Source of the DNA: Dentipellis sp. KUC8613
Lineage: Eukaryota; Basidiomycota; Agaricomycetes; Russulales; Hericiaceae
Length of the DNA: 59,211 nt
Reading direction: 5' to 3'
NCBI GenBank assembly: GCA_002286715.1
Contig: NSJX01000047.1
Coordinates: 64,339 to 123,549, forward strand
Position numbers and translations under genes: made by a program. The notes under the pieces are model-generated. The model was not told where the DNA came from, made no database searches, and worked only from the letters and a program-made list of their open reading frames with translations. Numbering within the stretch: position 1 is the first letter of the stretch; the number at the start of each line of letters is the position of its first letter. Of this stretch, positions 36,170 to 47,221 are shown piece after piece.

Positions 36170-36837
36170 TATGTTGTCCACTATGACGACGATATTTACA
36201 ATGGTTACTTCATTCCCAAAGGTATGTAATTCTTTTGTGCCAATGCAGCAGCTTGAAATTGAATTCCATCTTTAGGCACAGTTCTAACGGCCAATGTGTG
36301 GTAAGTCTGACCTTCCAATCCCCGGAAGTGGTATTATCCTCATCTAAATTTATGGTAGGGCAATGGCTCGCGATCCGGATGAATACCCTGAGCCAGAATC
36401 ATTCAAACCAGAGCGGTTCATAAAACCTGACGAAACGCTGAACGATGACAATGTGCGCCATATCTTTGGTTTCGGGAGACCGTTAGCCGCCTTTCTGGCT
36501 TTGCAAACAGGAATCAGATGGCACTAATGTGGTTCTTTCAGCCTCTGCTCGGGACACCATCTCCCTGATGTGACGGTGTGGATGGCGATTGCTTCTGTCC
36601 TCGCCGTCTTCCGCCTCGTTCATGTGAAAGATGAATATGGACATGAAGGTCCTGTGGAGGCCAAGAATACAAGCCCACTAGTCAGGTATGTACCCGTATT
36701 ACGGAGCTTCATAGCAGGGTGCTTACGGGGAGCGCGGATGAAGCCGCCCCCTGCCATTCAAGTGTGCATTTGAACCCAGGGACGAGAAGGCCCGCGCACT
36801 ACTCGCTCAGCTTCAAGACCAAGAAGACATAGAATAA
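36170..36837 (+). pseudogene. P450 3'-end fragment, copy 7
   Basis: Only the last exons remain. The end of exon 8 (YDDDIYNGYFIPKG), exon 9 (GTVLTANVW), exon 10 (AMARDPDEYPEPESFKPERF and on to IFGFGRP), exon 11 (LCSGHHLPDVTVWMAIASVL) and exon 12 ending LLAQLQDQEDIE. Splice sites are still usable, but exons 1-7, with the anchor and I-helix, are missing. The heme loop is altered to FGFGRPLCSGHH. It cannot make a working P450 alone. Confidence 0.85.
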
Positions 36838-36979
36838 CTCTCAACTCAACTTCAAATGTATCCTGTGATATCATCTCAAATATCTCGAACGATAGCGATA
36901 GAACGAGACTACGTGCCGTGCTAGCGGCCGCTGTGTGTCCAAGGCGATGAGATGATCATCGCTCGTCGCAACCAGTAGT

Positions 36980-37545
36980 CACATCCGACTACTCACGAAC
37001 AGTGGGCCAGGGACGTATCTTCTGGCCAATGTTTGGTAAGGCACATAGACGTGGTTCGTGAACCGAAACATCTTGATAATTGCGGTCGCGTTGCAGGACC
37101 ATGACCCGCGATACTACGGAATATCCGGATCCAGAATCCTCCAAGCCAGAGCGGTTCCTCAGACCCGACGGGACGGTCACCAACGACGACATGCGCTATG
37201 TCTTCGGATTTGGACGTCGGTAAGGCACTCGGACCCCCGATGGCGAGGATTAAAAGGATGCTGACAATTTGATTCGAGCTTCTGCTCGGGGCGTCATCTC
37301 GCCAATGCAATGATCTGGATGACAATTGCATCTATTCTTTCCATCTTTAGCCTTGTTCTTGCGAAAGATAGCGATGGAAACGAGGCGCCCGTGGTGGTGG
37401 AGTACACCAGCGACGTGATCAGGTGCGTGATGGGGCTGCTTCTTTCATGAAACTTATTCAGAGGCCTGTTGCGCCCAATCAATGCGGCTTTGAACCCAAA
37501 GACGAAGAGGCGGAGATGTTGCTTGCGCAGCTTCAAGAACAATAA
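36980..37545 (+). pseudogene. P450 3'-end fragment, copy 8
   Basis: A second 3' fragment follows copy 7 in tandem. It holds exon 9 (GTYLLANVW), exon 10 (TMTRDTTEYPDPESSKPERF and on to VFGFGRR), exon 11 (FCSGRHLANAMIWMTIASIL) and a damaged exon 12 (CGFEPKDEEAEMLLAQLQEQ). The acceptor and the HPGPFH part of exon 12 are deleted. It is closest to P450-1, and the similarity runs on through the 3' flank into the MCP upstream region, so it was copied as part of a larger block. Confidence 0.87.
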
Positions 37546-37822
37546 TCTATCGAACAGGTATGACTCTGGCTTGAGCTCACCGGATTTCTTCAACGACAAT
37601 TTTGATCATGACCAAGTTTGGATCGCGAGTGTGGATGTGTTCTGCTGTATATGATATGTACAACGCCCATATAGTGAGCAAGGAGCCAGAAAATTTAATG
37701 TCAAACACCCTTCTCTTATTTCTCGTGATCCACAATGTACGAGTCCAAATTTCTTATGAAACCCTCCGGGTGATATGACCATGTGATCTGTTGAAGTTGG
37801 TTTTTGAAACTAGGCGCATGTT

Positions 37823-37850
37823 TGTTTGGCAACAGCCTCGGAACCAAACA
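37823..37850. repeat. Dispersed hairpin repeat TGTTTGG(14)CCAAACA, copy 3
   Basis: The arms and spacer CAACAGCCTCGGAA are identical to those of copy 2. It lies in the region upstream of MCP copy C. Confidence 0.6.
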
Positions 37851-38219
37851 ATTGCCGAATTGGGACCACTACTCCACCACTGTTGATTCTCCCATTCTCA
37901 ACAAGGGGCCGTTCACAGTGTCCCGCCGACCTCAGCCAGACAACCTCTTTTCAAGGGTGTATGATACTCAATAGTCTCCCAGGTTTGAGTGGCATCGGTG
38001 ACCATCTCCAGTCAATATTGATGCCAGCGTGCAGCGAAAGCGGGCAAAGAAATGTTTCGTGAGTGAACAGAATCGAGTGAAACAGGGCATCGTTAATGTT
38101 TGCTTTCGTATCAGATGAGTTTATGTCAGTGCCAGCAAGCAGGTCGAGGTTTGAAGAAAGGTCCTGAGGCGACAGTCAGGAGCTTGAGGAGAGGCTCGCG
38201 ATCACGGATGAATAGCAAA

Positions 38220-38285
38220 GGATGCACATGACCAGGACGCGTCGCGTCGTTTGCTTCCGTTTGCATTCGTTTGCGCGTGCCAACA
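38220..38285 (+). promoter_or_regulatory. MCP copy C promoter block with ACGCGT box
   Basis: ACGCGT at 38237-38242 lies 154 bp before ATG 38396, within the same CACATGACCAGGACGCGTCG context as copy B. Confidence 0.55.
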
Positions 38286-38395
38286 CCGCCGCCGTATATG
38301 AAGCCCCGCGTCTCGCGTCTCCTTTCCCCTCCTCACTTGAACCCATACGTTGAACTTCAGAGCCTTTAAAGCTTTCCAACTCTCATCTGTGAAAG

Positions 38396-40457
38396 ATGCT
38401 TCTCTCCTCGCTCCACTCGAGGGTCATGCGCCTCGCAGCCATGGCCTCTCTTGTCAGGGATGGCGGGCTTTTGCCCGCCGTCCTCAACGGCTCGGCAATC
38501 GCACCAGTCCTCATGGGCTGGTTCGGTCCCGCCCCGCTATTGATACCACCCAACCCTACCAAGCACCCCTCATGTTCGCTAGATGACTCCCCGGAGTCTG
38601 TCGTCCCCCCCCTCCCTGTCTGCATAATTCTGAATGGCACTCTATTCCAACACGCTACGGAAGGCCTATCGGCTTTCACGTTCTCGGACACACTCCTCGA
38701 CATTGCTATCCCCCCTCCTACCACTACTCTTTTCGACATCACGGCCCCATCGTCCTCGGTTGCATCATCTTCGGCGGTATTAACCTCAGCACCATCATCC
38801 TCAACGTTATCGTCTCCAGCTCCGTCCTCTGGTATCTTGCCCCGCCTGTCTCAGGAGCAGCCCCCGCCCTCTTCTGTCCCCGAGGAACCACCTGCGCCTA
38901 ACATATTCGACATTCTCCTCCTCATCGGCTTCTGTACTCTGGTTATCGCACTCCTTGTCCTTTCACTGCACCCATGCACCCCCATACGGTCCCTGGCATC
39001 CGACTTCACGACATTCATCTCCTCCGCCCTCATCGACATTCATACATTGCCATACCGTTGGGTTGCTTGTGCAGAAGAAAAGGCCGCACTGTTGCGGCTC
39101 ATAGGAACTTTAGACCAGAAGGCAAAGAAATTTGCTAGACAGTTGCTTGCAATGGAGGATGAGAGACACGCAGCGTTCTTCAGAGAGACGGCACTCGAGG
39201 ACAGCCTCTTGGTCTTAGCAGATGATCTGGCAGTACTCCAGCACGAGGTGCGTTGTCATTTCTCGTCGTCTGCATTTCGATGTTGATTTACACGATTTTT
39301 AGCGCAAGGTCGTCGCGAGGACATTACGGGCCCTCCGGAACTCGCTGTTGGAATCTTCGACACCTGAGGTACGTCTGTATTCCATTAATCTTTGTGTTGC
39401 ATGTTCCTGATTAGTTGTTATCTAGCCCTTCGATTCAGCGACGGACGACCTGCAGACGAACTTGCGCGAACTCGAGATAGCGGTCGAATCTCAGATTCAA
39501 GTGCGCTTGGACAACAAGGACCTTCTCGACACCGTCATGACCCTCCGCGGCCAGCTCGAAGAGCGCCAACAACTCTTGGAGCAGCGCGATTCTCAGATTG
39601 CCACTCTGCAAAAGGAGCTCTCCGCACGCCCTGTTTTCACCAAGCCTGTCGAGAATGCGGACAACGCCACCTTATCCACACAACCCGACGAGGAAAAGCC
39701 GCGTTCACAGCCTGCCGTTCAGAAGCCACGCCCACAGCCCGAAGGCGAGAAGAAGCTCAGCTGGAGGGAGAAACGTTATGGTCCAAAGAAAGGGAAGAGT
39801 GCTGCGAAGGGATCTACTAGTACATCGAATGGACAAGGCTCGGCGGCTCCCTCAGCTCAAGCTTCGAACACGACCGACTCTACAATCGAATTCAATGGGA
39901 CTTCTAGTTCGGAGGCACCTGGATCTTCTGTGGCGGAGGAAAAGTCAGTCATCGCGACTTCGGCAGTCGAATCGGTATCTTCCCATTCTGGTGCACAGTC
40001 TTCGCTCCCGAAGAAGCCTGCGGAGAGTATTTCTGGTGACGGGTCTAAGGCTACGTCTTCTGCTCCCTCTTTGGCACCACCGCTGCTGCTACCCGCTCGA
40101 GAGGGTGGTAGTGGTTGCAACGCTGGAGAGATGTGGTCGACATCAGCTTCAGGCCAGCCGTCTCAGCCGGTTTCGGGCAACGCACGTGGACATCCTCAAC
40201 CTGGCCCGCTGCCTCCTCGCCCACAATTCCACCCGCCGCCCTTTCAGCGCACCCGACCGCCTCCGCACCCTTTCCCGTATCCGCCGCCTTACCCTTACTC
40301 TCACCAGCCGGCGCCACACCAGTTCCCACCTCGGTATGTCCCACAATATCCACATCCTCCTCAGGCGGCTTTCTACCCACCCACCGGACATCCTATGCCA
40401 CGATATCCTCCAGCTGGATTCCGTGGACCGGCTGGACCTTTCAACCCGTCTGCATAG
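38396..40457 (+). CDS. MCP family membrane/coiled-coil protein, copy C
   Basis: Exons 38396-39247, 39303-39368 and 39426-40457 give 649 residues with the architecture of copy B. Hydrophobic start, HPSC and LPVCIILNGTLFQHA, Ser/Thr/Pro stalk, membrane segment (ILLLIGFCTLVIALLVLSL), amphipathic helix, coiled coil (ELEIAVESQIQVRLDNKDLL), three QPxxxKPRx repeats, basic WREKRYGPKKGKSAAK, then a Pro/His/Tyr-rich tail. A 148-bp stretch (38981-39128) is identical to copy B although the flanks differ. The gene follows P450-8 on the same strand. Function is unknown. Confidence 0.82.
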
Positions 40458-41445
40458 ATCACTGTCTCCGTCTCAGTCTATCTTCTAGCCATATTTGTCT
40501 TTTTGTCATGTTCCAGCCATGTAACCTTCGCCGCGCAGCCTATAGCGTCTAGCCGCCCGCAGCCCTACCCGCCCTACCGCCGCACTCTGCCATGTACGTT
40601 TGAACTATCTTCTGCGCTTGATCCTGCTTGATTTACGTCTTCTTCCTCAGATCCTCCATTCTATCCGTGTCGCTTTAGTCATCCACCCGTTCAGACAGTC
40701 GGTCCCGCGTCACCTCAACACGTTTGCATAGTCGCACCCATCGTCACCCTCGCGCGTGCGTGACGGTGGTTGCGCTTGTGCATCCGACAACGGCCGTTCA
40801 AGAACTGTCGCAAGCGACCTCCATTCGCAACAAGCCCGACGCACATCACTAGTCACTCGACGTCAGGTGTACACTGGCAGACAGCAGCATCCTATCCTCA
40901 GTCTCTGGCGACTACTTCTTTCTGGCAGGCACTCAACCTATCTCCCATGTAGTCGGATGCTCCTCCACATGCGCGGCTCTCATCTCGCATCATTCCTATG
41001 GCTTTCTATGGCAGAAAACATCCCTATGGCTCGGCTGGATGGCTCTTTTTGTGGCTTCTCGTTCCCTGTTTCCCGTTCCCTGTTCCTTGCGTCCTGTTTC
41101 CCGGTCTCGTTTTGTCTTCTCTCCGTATCGTAATCTTTTTATTTTATCTTTTTCATTTATCTTTCTCATCTCTCTCCGTCAATGTATCCGGATCTACGTA
41201 CCCTTCATGTATCTGTTTACCTATCTGTCTCTGGCTCCATTTTTCCCCTTCATATATACTGTATTCGTACTCTGTATCGGCTCGTCTGTGTTTCTGTATG
41301 TGGATCCTGTATTTGTTACCGAATTGATTTGATGTTTATCCCCAATGTTTTGCGTGCGTTACTGTGTGGTGCTGACCTCATCATATCTGACTTGTCTTGA
41401 ACGCGGTAAGCGCCCGACTCGCTTGCTTCTGACCGCGACGAGCGT
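40458..41445 (+). other. Conserved downstream block of MCP copy C
   Basis: Parallels 34661-35690 after copy B, with shared words such as GGCTCTTTTTGTGGCTTCTC and TCAATGTATCCGGATCTACG. No gene is supported in it. Confidence 0.5.
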
Positions 41446-41458
41446 GCTTTCTCTATCA

Positions 41459-42105
41459 CAAGGGGCGTCCAGAACTCTAATTCCTCAAATCAACCCCCCC
41501 TTGGTACCACTCGACATTCGTTCCGGGGTCCCTGATTTGCCACAATTTCCACTTTTCGACCATCGTTTTCTGCACACGACTTTCCTCTCAGTTAAAGTGG
41601 TGCACGGATGTCATATATCGTGTCTGTACGATGCACACATTGCTTCTGCCTTTTTTCAGACTGTTGCGCGGCTGCATCGGGCCTCTATAGCATATTCATT
41701 GCGCAAATGTTTGGGACTTTGTAGCAATCCAGCATCGCAAATATTTCATTTATTACGTCGTATACGTCAAGAGCACTAGTCATCATCAAAGACGATCGCA
41801 CCGGCGCCGGGCCCGTAGTCTCTCAGCTCATTCCTTTCCAACGCTTCAGAAAGCTCATAACTATAATTTGTGCCTCTATGGCTTCTTCATTCCATTTTTT
41901 GTTGTTGTCGGCATGAATCCTTACCGTGCGCGAGCTGGCACGACGCATAGAAGACGCGCGCGTACTACTACACTCTGACCTGACGCTCTGCGATTGTGAT
42001 CGAGTGCTCGGTTGAGCAGTGGTGGTGGTAGTGATTGCTCACGGGGTCCCGCCACCGCAATCTCCGGGGGTTGATTTTATGTCTTAAGGTTTTGGACGCC
42101 CCTTG
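41459..42105. mobile_element. Non-autonomous element with ~40-bp imperfect terminal inverted repeats
   Basis: The left end 41459-41498 starts CAAGGGGCGTCCAGAAC and ends AATCAACCCCC. The right end 42066-42105 is its reverse complement with about seven mismatches in 40. The 647-bp interior has no convincing ORF. No clear target-site duplication was found. It abuts the end of the MCP copy C unit. Confidence 0.6.
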
Positions 42106-42227
42106 ATGCAGCCCTTCAAACCCTCGATACCGGGGAAGTCGATACCAGGGAAGTGGTTTCTCACTGTATGTTCTTCGTGTTCGTCTTCATGTTCGTGCAT
42201 ACATCTTTACCTGAAATCAATGTCCTA

Positions 42228-42924
42228 GCCTGTTTTGGACGCAACGGCAAGCGACGACGAGTTCCACGACTCTGACCGGCCTGCAATCGCACAAACCATG
42301 GCACCCCATTCGTCTACAGCTCCGCAGCGTATCAAATTGTGGTGCGCATTTTCCCCTGATTGTCGTACACAGAAGATCAGGAAGGAATGCACAAACACCA
42401 TGTGTGCACCACATTGTCGGCAATCGGGAGCATGCTCAGTGCACCCACTCAAAGGACATGGCTCCATCCCTGGCCCGTCTACATCTCAACCTAGCAATTC
42501 ACAGCCTACCACCATACATGGCGTACCCAACGCCGCATCGGTCCCTGGCCCCACTCACACACCTTCCATTGCATCCCTCGTCGCGCCCGTCCTCACGCCC
42601 ATACTCACGCCCGTCCTAACACCTGTCCTCACGCCCTTTGACACGCCCTCGTCTTCCTATCTGTGGCCCTGCCTCGTGTCCTCGTCCTCTGCGAGGCATA
42701 CCCACTACCTCCTCGGTTTTTCTTTCTCTGCCATGGTTGAGTTCACCGATCTCGACAACCTCTTTGCAGAGAGTTCACTGCCCCCTCTAGACGATGTGCA
42801 ACTCATGATCCGCTCGTCATGTATACTGTGCTTGCTTTTGATTTCGCTGTTGATTGCAAGCTCTGCATACATTTATGTCTTTATCTCGCTCCTTTTTTCC
42901 CACCCATGTATCGGGGAGTGTTAA
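42228..42924 (+). CDS. Hypothetical protein with a Cys/His cluster
   Basis: An open frame runs through here, with a plausible splice acceptor (TGTCCTAG) just before 42228 and the first ATG at 42298. The product has WCAFSPDC followed by CAPHCRQSGACSVHPLKGH, a Cys/His-rich cluster that could bind zinc. It then has a Pro/Thr part with VLTP repeats, an acidic stretch (FTDLDNLFAESSLPPLDD) and a hydrophobic C-terminus that could be a membrane segment. Similar Cys/His clusters occur in multicopy basidiomycete proteins linked to transposons, so this may be a fragment. The 5' end is not resolved. Confidence 0.4.
42589..42636 (+). repeat. 12-bp tandem repeat, four units
   Basis: The units GTCCTCACGCCC, ATACTCACGCCC, GTCCTAACACCT and GTCCTCACGCCC encode repeated V/I-L-T-P in the Cys/His ORF. 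Confidence 0.75.
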
Positions 42925-43736
42925 TGCATTGGTAGATTTGACGGTTGTTGCCGATGTTGATAGCAATGAATTGAGACTCATCCAAGAAGAACGGGGAACT
43001 GAAAGGTGTCAATGGCCTAGACTTGGTCACTGCTTGGCTGGTCTTTGTGCATCTCCGAGTCGAGATGGACGGCCGCAGCTATGGAAGCACGTCCCATTCG
43101 AGAAACTTGCTGTTCCTACACGAGTCCCCTGTACCCGCATTTGTATATTTCAACATACGCCATTCAATTTCGTTCCTTTATCCCAGTAGCACCGTGCGAG
43201 AGCCGGAAAGTTCGCGAAAGTGATACGAAGGCGCGAGGGCGCGAAAAAGAATGCTCAGGGACCCGAGGATCCGCCGGATGCTTGAAGGCGAGAAGGGTGC
43301 GGAAGGCGAGTAAGTAAACGCAGCGGCACAGAGAGGGCAATGGCCCTAGTACTGGCGCGAAGACGGGTGTGCGAGGAGTCAGAAGAGAGCGAAAAAGCTG
43401 CAAGAGTAAGGACATGTAAAAAGGGACTGCGAGAGGGTGCACGAGAGGCGCATAAGAGCAAACAGGCGACCACAAAGGGAAAAAGGTGGAGCGTGGGCGT
43501 GAGCGACTGCGACTGCGACTGCTGCACCGGGTACAATTTGAGGACGGCGTTGAGGGCGTTGGATGCAGAAGAGGAGGAAGTGCCGATCCCCATTCGACTC
43601 GTCGCCTATCGGTGGATACTGCTAAATGGTATAACTTATATGCATGTGCTTGTACCGCTGATATGACAAGGTCATCATCATCATTTACCTATCGTACAGA
43701 CGCCCCCCCCGAAGGCTTCGTCTCCATTTCACGTGC
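42925..43736. other. Spacer with a purine-rich tract
   Basis: From about 43195 to 43500 the plus strand is rich in A and G (GAAAAAGCTGCAAGAG-like text). Long open frames on both strands here are low complexity and are not accepted as genes. Confidence 0.4.
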
Positions 43737-45031
43737 TCAGTATGACGACGTGTGGACGAGCAACGTCTATGTTATGGTGAGCGATGGTCAGGGCGTAATG
43801 ATGTAATCCACTTACGCCTCCGTCAATGAGGACAGTCTCGCCATTAATGAACCAGTTGGAAATCAGCATCAGTACAAGAGACCCCATGTCTCTGTTTGAC
43901 CCAGCCGGTTCCGTCGGTATCGTGAATGGGTGTGTCTTGTTTCTATGTGATTGACCGAGCTCGTCTATAGTACCTGTGGACGACATCTGCGATTAAGTGC
44001 GAGGTGAGTGTTTGAGTTTCAAGATGCGTAGCGGGTGGGGACCTACTTCAGTGATAAAAAGGCCTATGGTGTGAAGACTAGGTGAGCATGTGCATAAGCC
44101 GAAATTCGAATGACTTACCTGGTGCGATTCCATTCACACGGATGCCCAAAGGAAGAAGCTCGTGGGCGAGTGACGAGGTCGCGTGGCCGATGGCTGACTT
44201 CGAGAACATATAGGGGAACGCGCGACCTCCTATGTCCGAGTCCTGCCGGAGAGTTCACGTGAGCACAGGAATCGTCACGAACAATCGTAGACCAGGACTT
44301 GCCTTTGCCCACCCGTTCATACTGCTTGTCATGATGATCTGTGGAACAAATTTCTTTGCCAACTCGCTGCTCTTCCATTTCTCCAACAAAGGGAGGAACG
44401 CAAAAGACAGCCAGTATGGCCCGACCGCATTTGTATAAAAGGTCTTCTCGAAATCCTCCTGAGTGACCGTGTCAAAGTAACCTTTGACGAACGCATCCGC
44501 CGTCGCCTCCTCAGGCTTTGTATACTCGCCAGCCAGAACGCCGGCGTTGTTGAACAGAACTGTGATGTGTTTTTCGCGCTTGCCGATTTCCTCGGCGAGA
44601 CGTTTGGCTTCTGCCTGACCGGATTGTTCAGTATCAAGTACTACTTCGCTAGTGAAATACACACCTTCCAGCGTACGTCTCCTTCAATACCGATCAATTT
44701 TCCGCTGATGTTCTTTTGAGCAGCAGCATCGTTGTATACCTTCGCGATCCTGCCGAGATTGCGTTAGTAAGTGCCGCAATCCGATGGGATGGATACTGAC
44801 TTATCAAGATCCTCCTGCTTTGGTCCGATGATGTACACTAGAGCACCATTTGCAACCAGAGTGGTACTGATCATGAGGCCAATTCCCTGAAATGCAGTAA
44901 TCAACAACTCAAACCCACCGAATTTGCATGACACAAGGACTCACAGTTCCACCTCCTGTCACAACTGCGACAACGCCACGGAGATCAAAAACGTTGTTCG
45001 CCGTCAGGCGGTCAAGGATGGCGTCGGCCAT
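43737..45031 (-). CDS. Short-chain dehydrogenase/reductase (SDR), NAD(P)-dependent
   Basis: Several exons, read from ATG 45031 (MADAILDRLTANNVFDLRGV). The Rossmann glycine motif VVTGGGTGIG spans the first intron. NNAG (in VLFNNAGVLAG) is the conserved Asn motif, the catalytic Ser is in IIMTSSMNGWAK, and the catalytic Tyr/Lys pair is YMFSK, followed by LLPLGIRVNGIAPG. The C-terminal part has NWFINGETVLIDGG, typical of classical SDRs. It ends LLVHTSSY after a short last exon; the stop at 43739-43737 depends on that last intron. About 300 residues. It oxidises or reduces an alcohol or carbonyl group; the substrate is unknown. It is not in the P450 array and no link to it is shown. Confidence 0.85.
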
Positions 45032-45643
45032 ACTGCTGCCAACTTGTGGGGCGGTCAAGGTGGAAGGGTGCAAGACGCACCAGACCGCGTCACTCGCTTC
45101 TTGTATAGTACTATGACCAAGGCGGCAGAACTGACAAGCCGCTCAGCTGCCTTCGAATACGGACCAGAGTGGGTCTAGTATCTCTCAGCGATGCTGATGA
45201 GTTCCAGACGAATCTGTTGGAGCCGTGGTAAAGGGGAGGAACTGACTTGGTAAGGAGCCGCAAGGTGGAATGGGGAAAGATGGTCTCATTAACCACTCGG
45301 AATCGAATTATCAGTCCGTGAGGGTAGTTCTCGTCCCTATGCTTTCTGCCCTCGGCGCACGTGTGACACACGTGGCCACAGAATAAGGAACGGCCCATAG
45401 AACATAATGGCAAATCTATCGAGCTGATTTCACAGTAGAAGTGGTTAGGGATCATGTGTTCGTACCAGAGCCTTGGCATCACTGTGTAGTACGGAAGCCG
45501 GTTTTGCCTCAATGGCGCCGCACCGCAATATACTCTCTTCGCTTGTATCCTTCTCGCGTGAAATGGGAATGGCGATGTTCCCAGACCAATTGGCACCTGA
45601 AGCCACGCGTGGTTGGGACGTCGACCAAAATACCTATGCAGGC
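45032..45643. other. Spacer upstream of SDR and 3' of the kinase gene
   Basis: A 161-codon frame on the minus strand (45596-45111) is open but has no recognisable domain or splice support. Otherwise nothing is seen. Confidence 0.35.
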
Positions 45644-46695
45644 CTAATCGTCGTAATCATCCTGAAAAGTTGCCGTTTCTAACTCAGGCATGATATACTG
45701 AAGTGTTGAATGTATGCGACTGATGTCCGATATCAGCAATGACGAGCTACTTACATGATTCTGAACCTTTTCGATAACGGTGGGAGGAGGTTGTCGCGGA
45801 TAGGGTATATTCACACCAGGAAGGTCGTTGTCATCTTGGAGAGTGTTCTGAACGTCGGATACTAATCAGCTTGGAGCTGATGAAGGAAATTGCAATGTTC
45901 ACTCACCTGTTCGTTCTCCTTCCACCACGAGGTGAATGCAGCTTCGAGTTCTATTGCCAAAGTATCCGCTGCATTATATCGAATCCTAAAGCAGTTGGAG
46001 AGTACATTTCCAAAATAGTGATCCAACGCAGGGGGGAGTTTGTCGAAATCCCCCGTCCATCTATCCACTATGTCGTTGTGTCTCTTCATGATTGCTATCT
46101 CCTCCACTGGCGAGGGAAACCAGTCCTTGTGAAACGGGAATCTGTTGGTGAGGAGTACGAAGAACATGACACCAAACCCGAATATGTCGGTGCGCCTTGG
46201 CGTGTCCACGCAATATCCTATAGGGCATAGATACGTCGGCGGGGGGCCTCTTCTGAATTTGTAGAAGTAAGGGGCCTTGTGGACAGAAAGTCCGAAATCG
46301 CAAAGAACAGCGTGATAGTCATCGGTAAGGAGGACATTATCGAGGTGAGGGTCGGCCCAAATGACGTCTCGAGCATGTAGATGAGCAAGCCCTTGTGCAA
46401 TCTCTACAGCCCAGGTTAATCGAGTTGCGAGTGGGACAACGTGACCAGGACGGTTCCTCATGTGACGAAAGAGAGAGCCGTTGCGAAGTGTGGTCAGCAT
46501 GACAGCTCCGTTGAGAGGTTCGCTGCCGAGGTATTTGACAATGCGAGGATGTGGCCCAAGGGTTTCGTATATATTTTGCTCACTTCCATCTTTATCTTTG
46601 TAGAAAATAGGGCCTGGGAGTCGTTTCAGATTAATATTGGGGACAAAAGCGATAGAGTGGTTTGATCTGTACCATCGAATCCCGCAGCCTCCCAT
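45644..46695 (-). CDS. Protein kinase-like protein with a non-canonical catalytic loop
   Basis: The C-lobe is clear. HPRIVKYLG sits after a likely alpha-C helix, the hinge region is VMLTTLRNGSL, and AQGLAHLHARDV leads to the catalytic loop IWADPHLDNVLL, where the catalytic Asp and Asn remain, the HRD His is lost and the usual Lys is His. Next come CDFGLSV (DFG), PIGYCVDTPRRTDIFGFGVM (activation end and helix F) and LLTNRFPF. Two downstream exons add an acidic tail (VIEKVQNH, then YIMPELETATFQDDYDD) ending at 45646-45644. The N-lobe is short and I could not see a Gly loop or the VAIK Lys. An upstream exon may exist (an open frame reaches about 46865), so the start at 46695 is uncertain. It could be an atypical kinase or pseudokinase. 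Confidence 0.7.
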
Positions 46696-47221
46696 TCATT
46701 TTCAGCACTCATAGCAATGTGCTCTTCCGAATATTTGCTAATTGCTATCAGATGCTCCATGCGGTTGACAAAGGATTGAAGAAGGATAATAGCGACGAGT
46801 ACGATGGTAGAAGGTCGTTCAATACAGTGGGATTGAGACGAACAGCAGACTTGAAACTCCGCCAAGCGGAAGCTAAATATCGACTGAGGCAGCTTGGAGT
46901 CAGATGTGTATTCTCAGATATATACCTAGCGTAGAAGATACGTATACTACAGAAGCAAGACCACCGTACACGAATTCCGAGGTGGTTTATGAAACAGGGT
47001 TGGGACAGTTATCCTTCCGACGAGCACTGCATCCCGCTGGTCTGCTCAAGTCCGGCCAGTGCTAAGCTAACACGGATGACCGCACCTCCGAAGACGGCCC
47101 AATTGATCAAGTATGCAGAATATGTATACAGCACTATGCCCAAGTCTTAAGCTTCAAAGTCTTCAGGTATAAATTGGATATAGAATCCCCTCTTCTCAGT
47201 CCTGTCGAAAAGGTATTCTCG
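46696..47221. promoter_or_regulatory. Possible 5' exon and promoter of the kinase-like gene
   Basis: A minus-strand frame from 46865 to 46626 could be a first exon or a leader. GTATATAT (about 46916-46923) is a TATA-like box on the minus strand. The rest, up to 47221, is the 3' side of the next gene. Confidence 0.35.

Larger units (their letters stand above)
36990..38870. repeat. Inverted duplicate of the 1-1.77 kb region (P450 3' end, spacer, MCP 5' end)
   Basis: The plus strand here matches the minus strand of about 1770 down to 1. The match covers P450 exons 9-12, a non-coding spacer of about 800 bp (for example GTGATCTGTTGAAGTTGG near 37780 and its reverse complement near 980) and the MCP 5' region. 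Confidence 0.8.

Noticed and set aside
39598..40488. 296-codon ORF overlapping MCP copy C
   Set aside because: Out-of-frame reading of the third exon, Arg/Ser/Leu-rich, with no conserved start or paralogue frame.
43255..43593. 112-codon ORF, Ser/Leu-rich, and its opposite-strand counterpart
   Set aside because: Both arise from a purine/pyrimidine-biased tract; low complexity without homology.
45111..45596. 161-codon ORF on the minus strand
   Set aside because: No domain, no splice context and Cys/His spread without pattern; probably chance.
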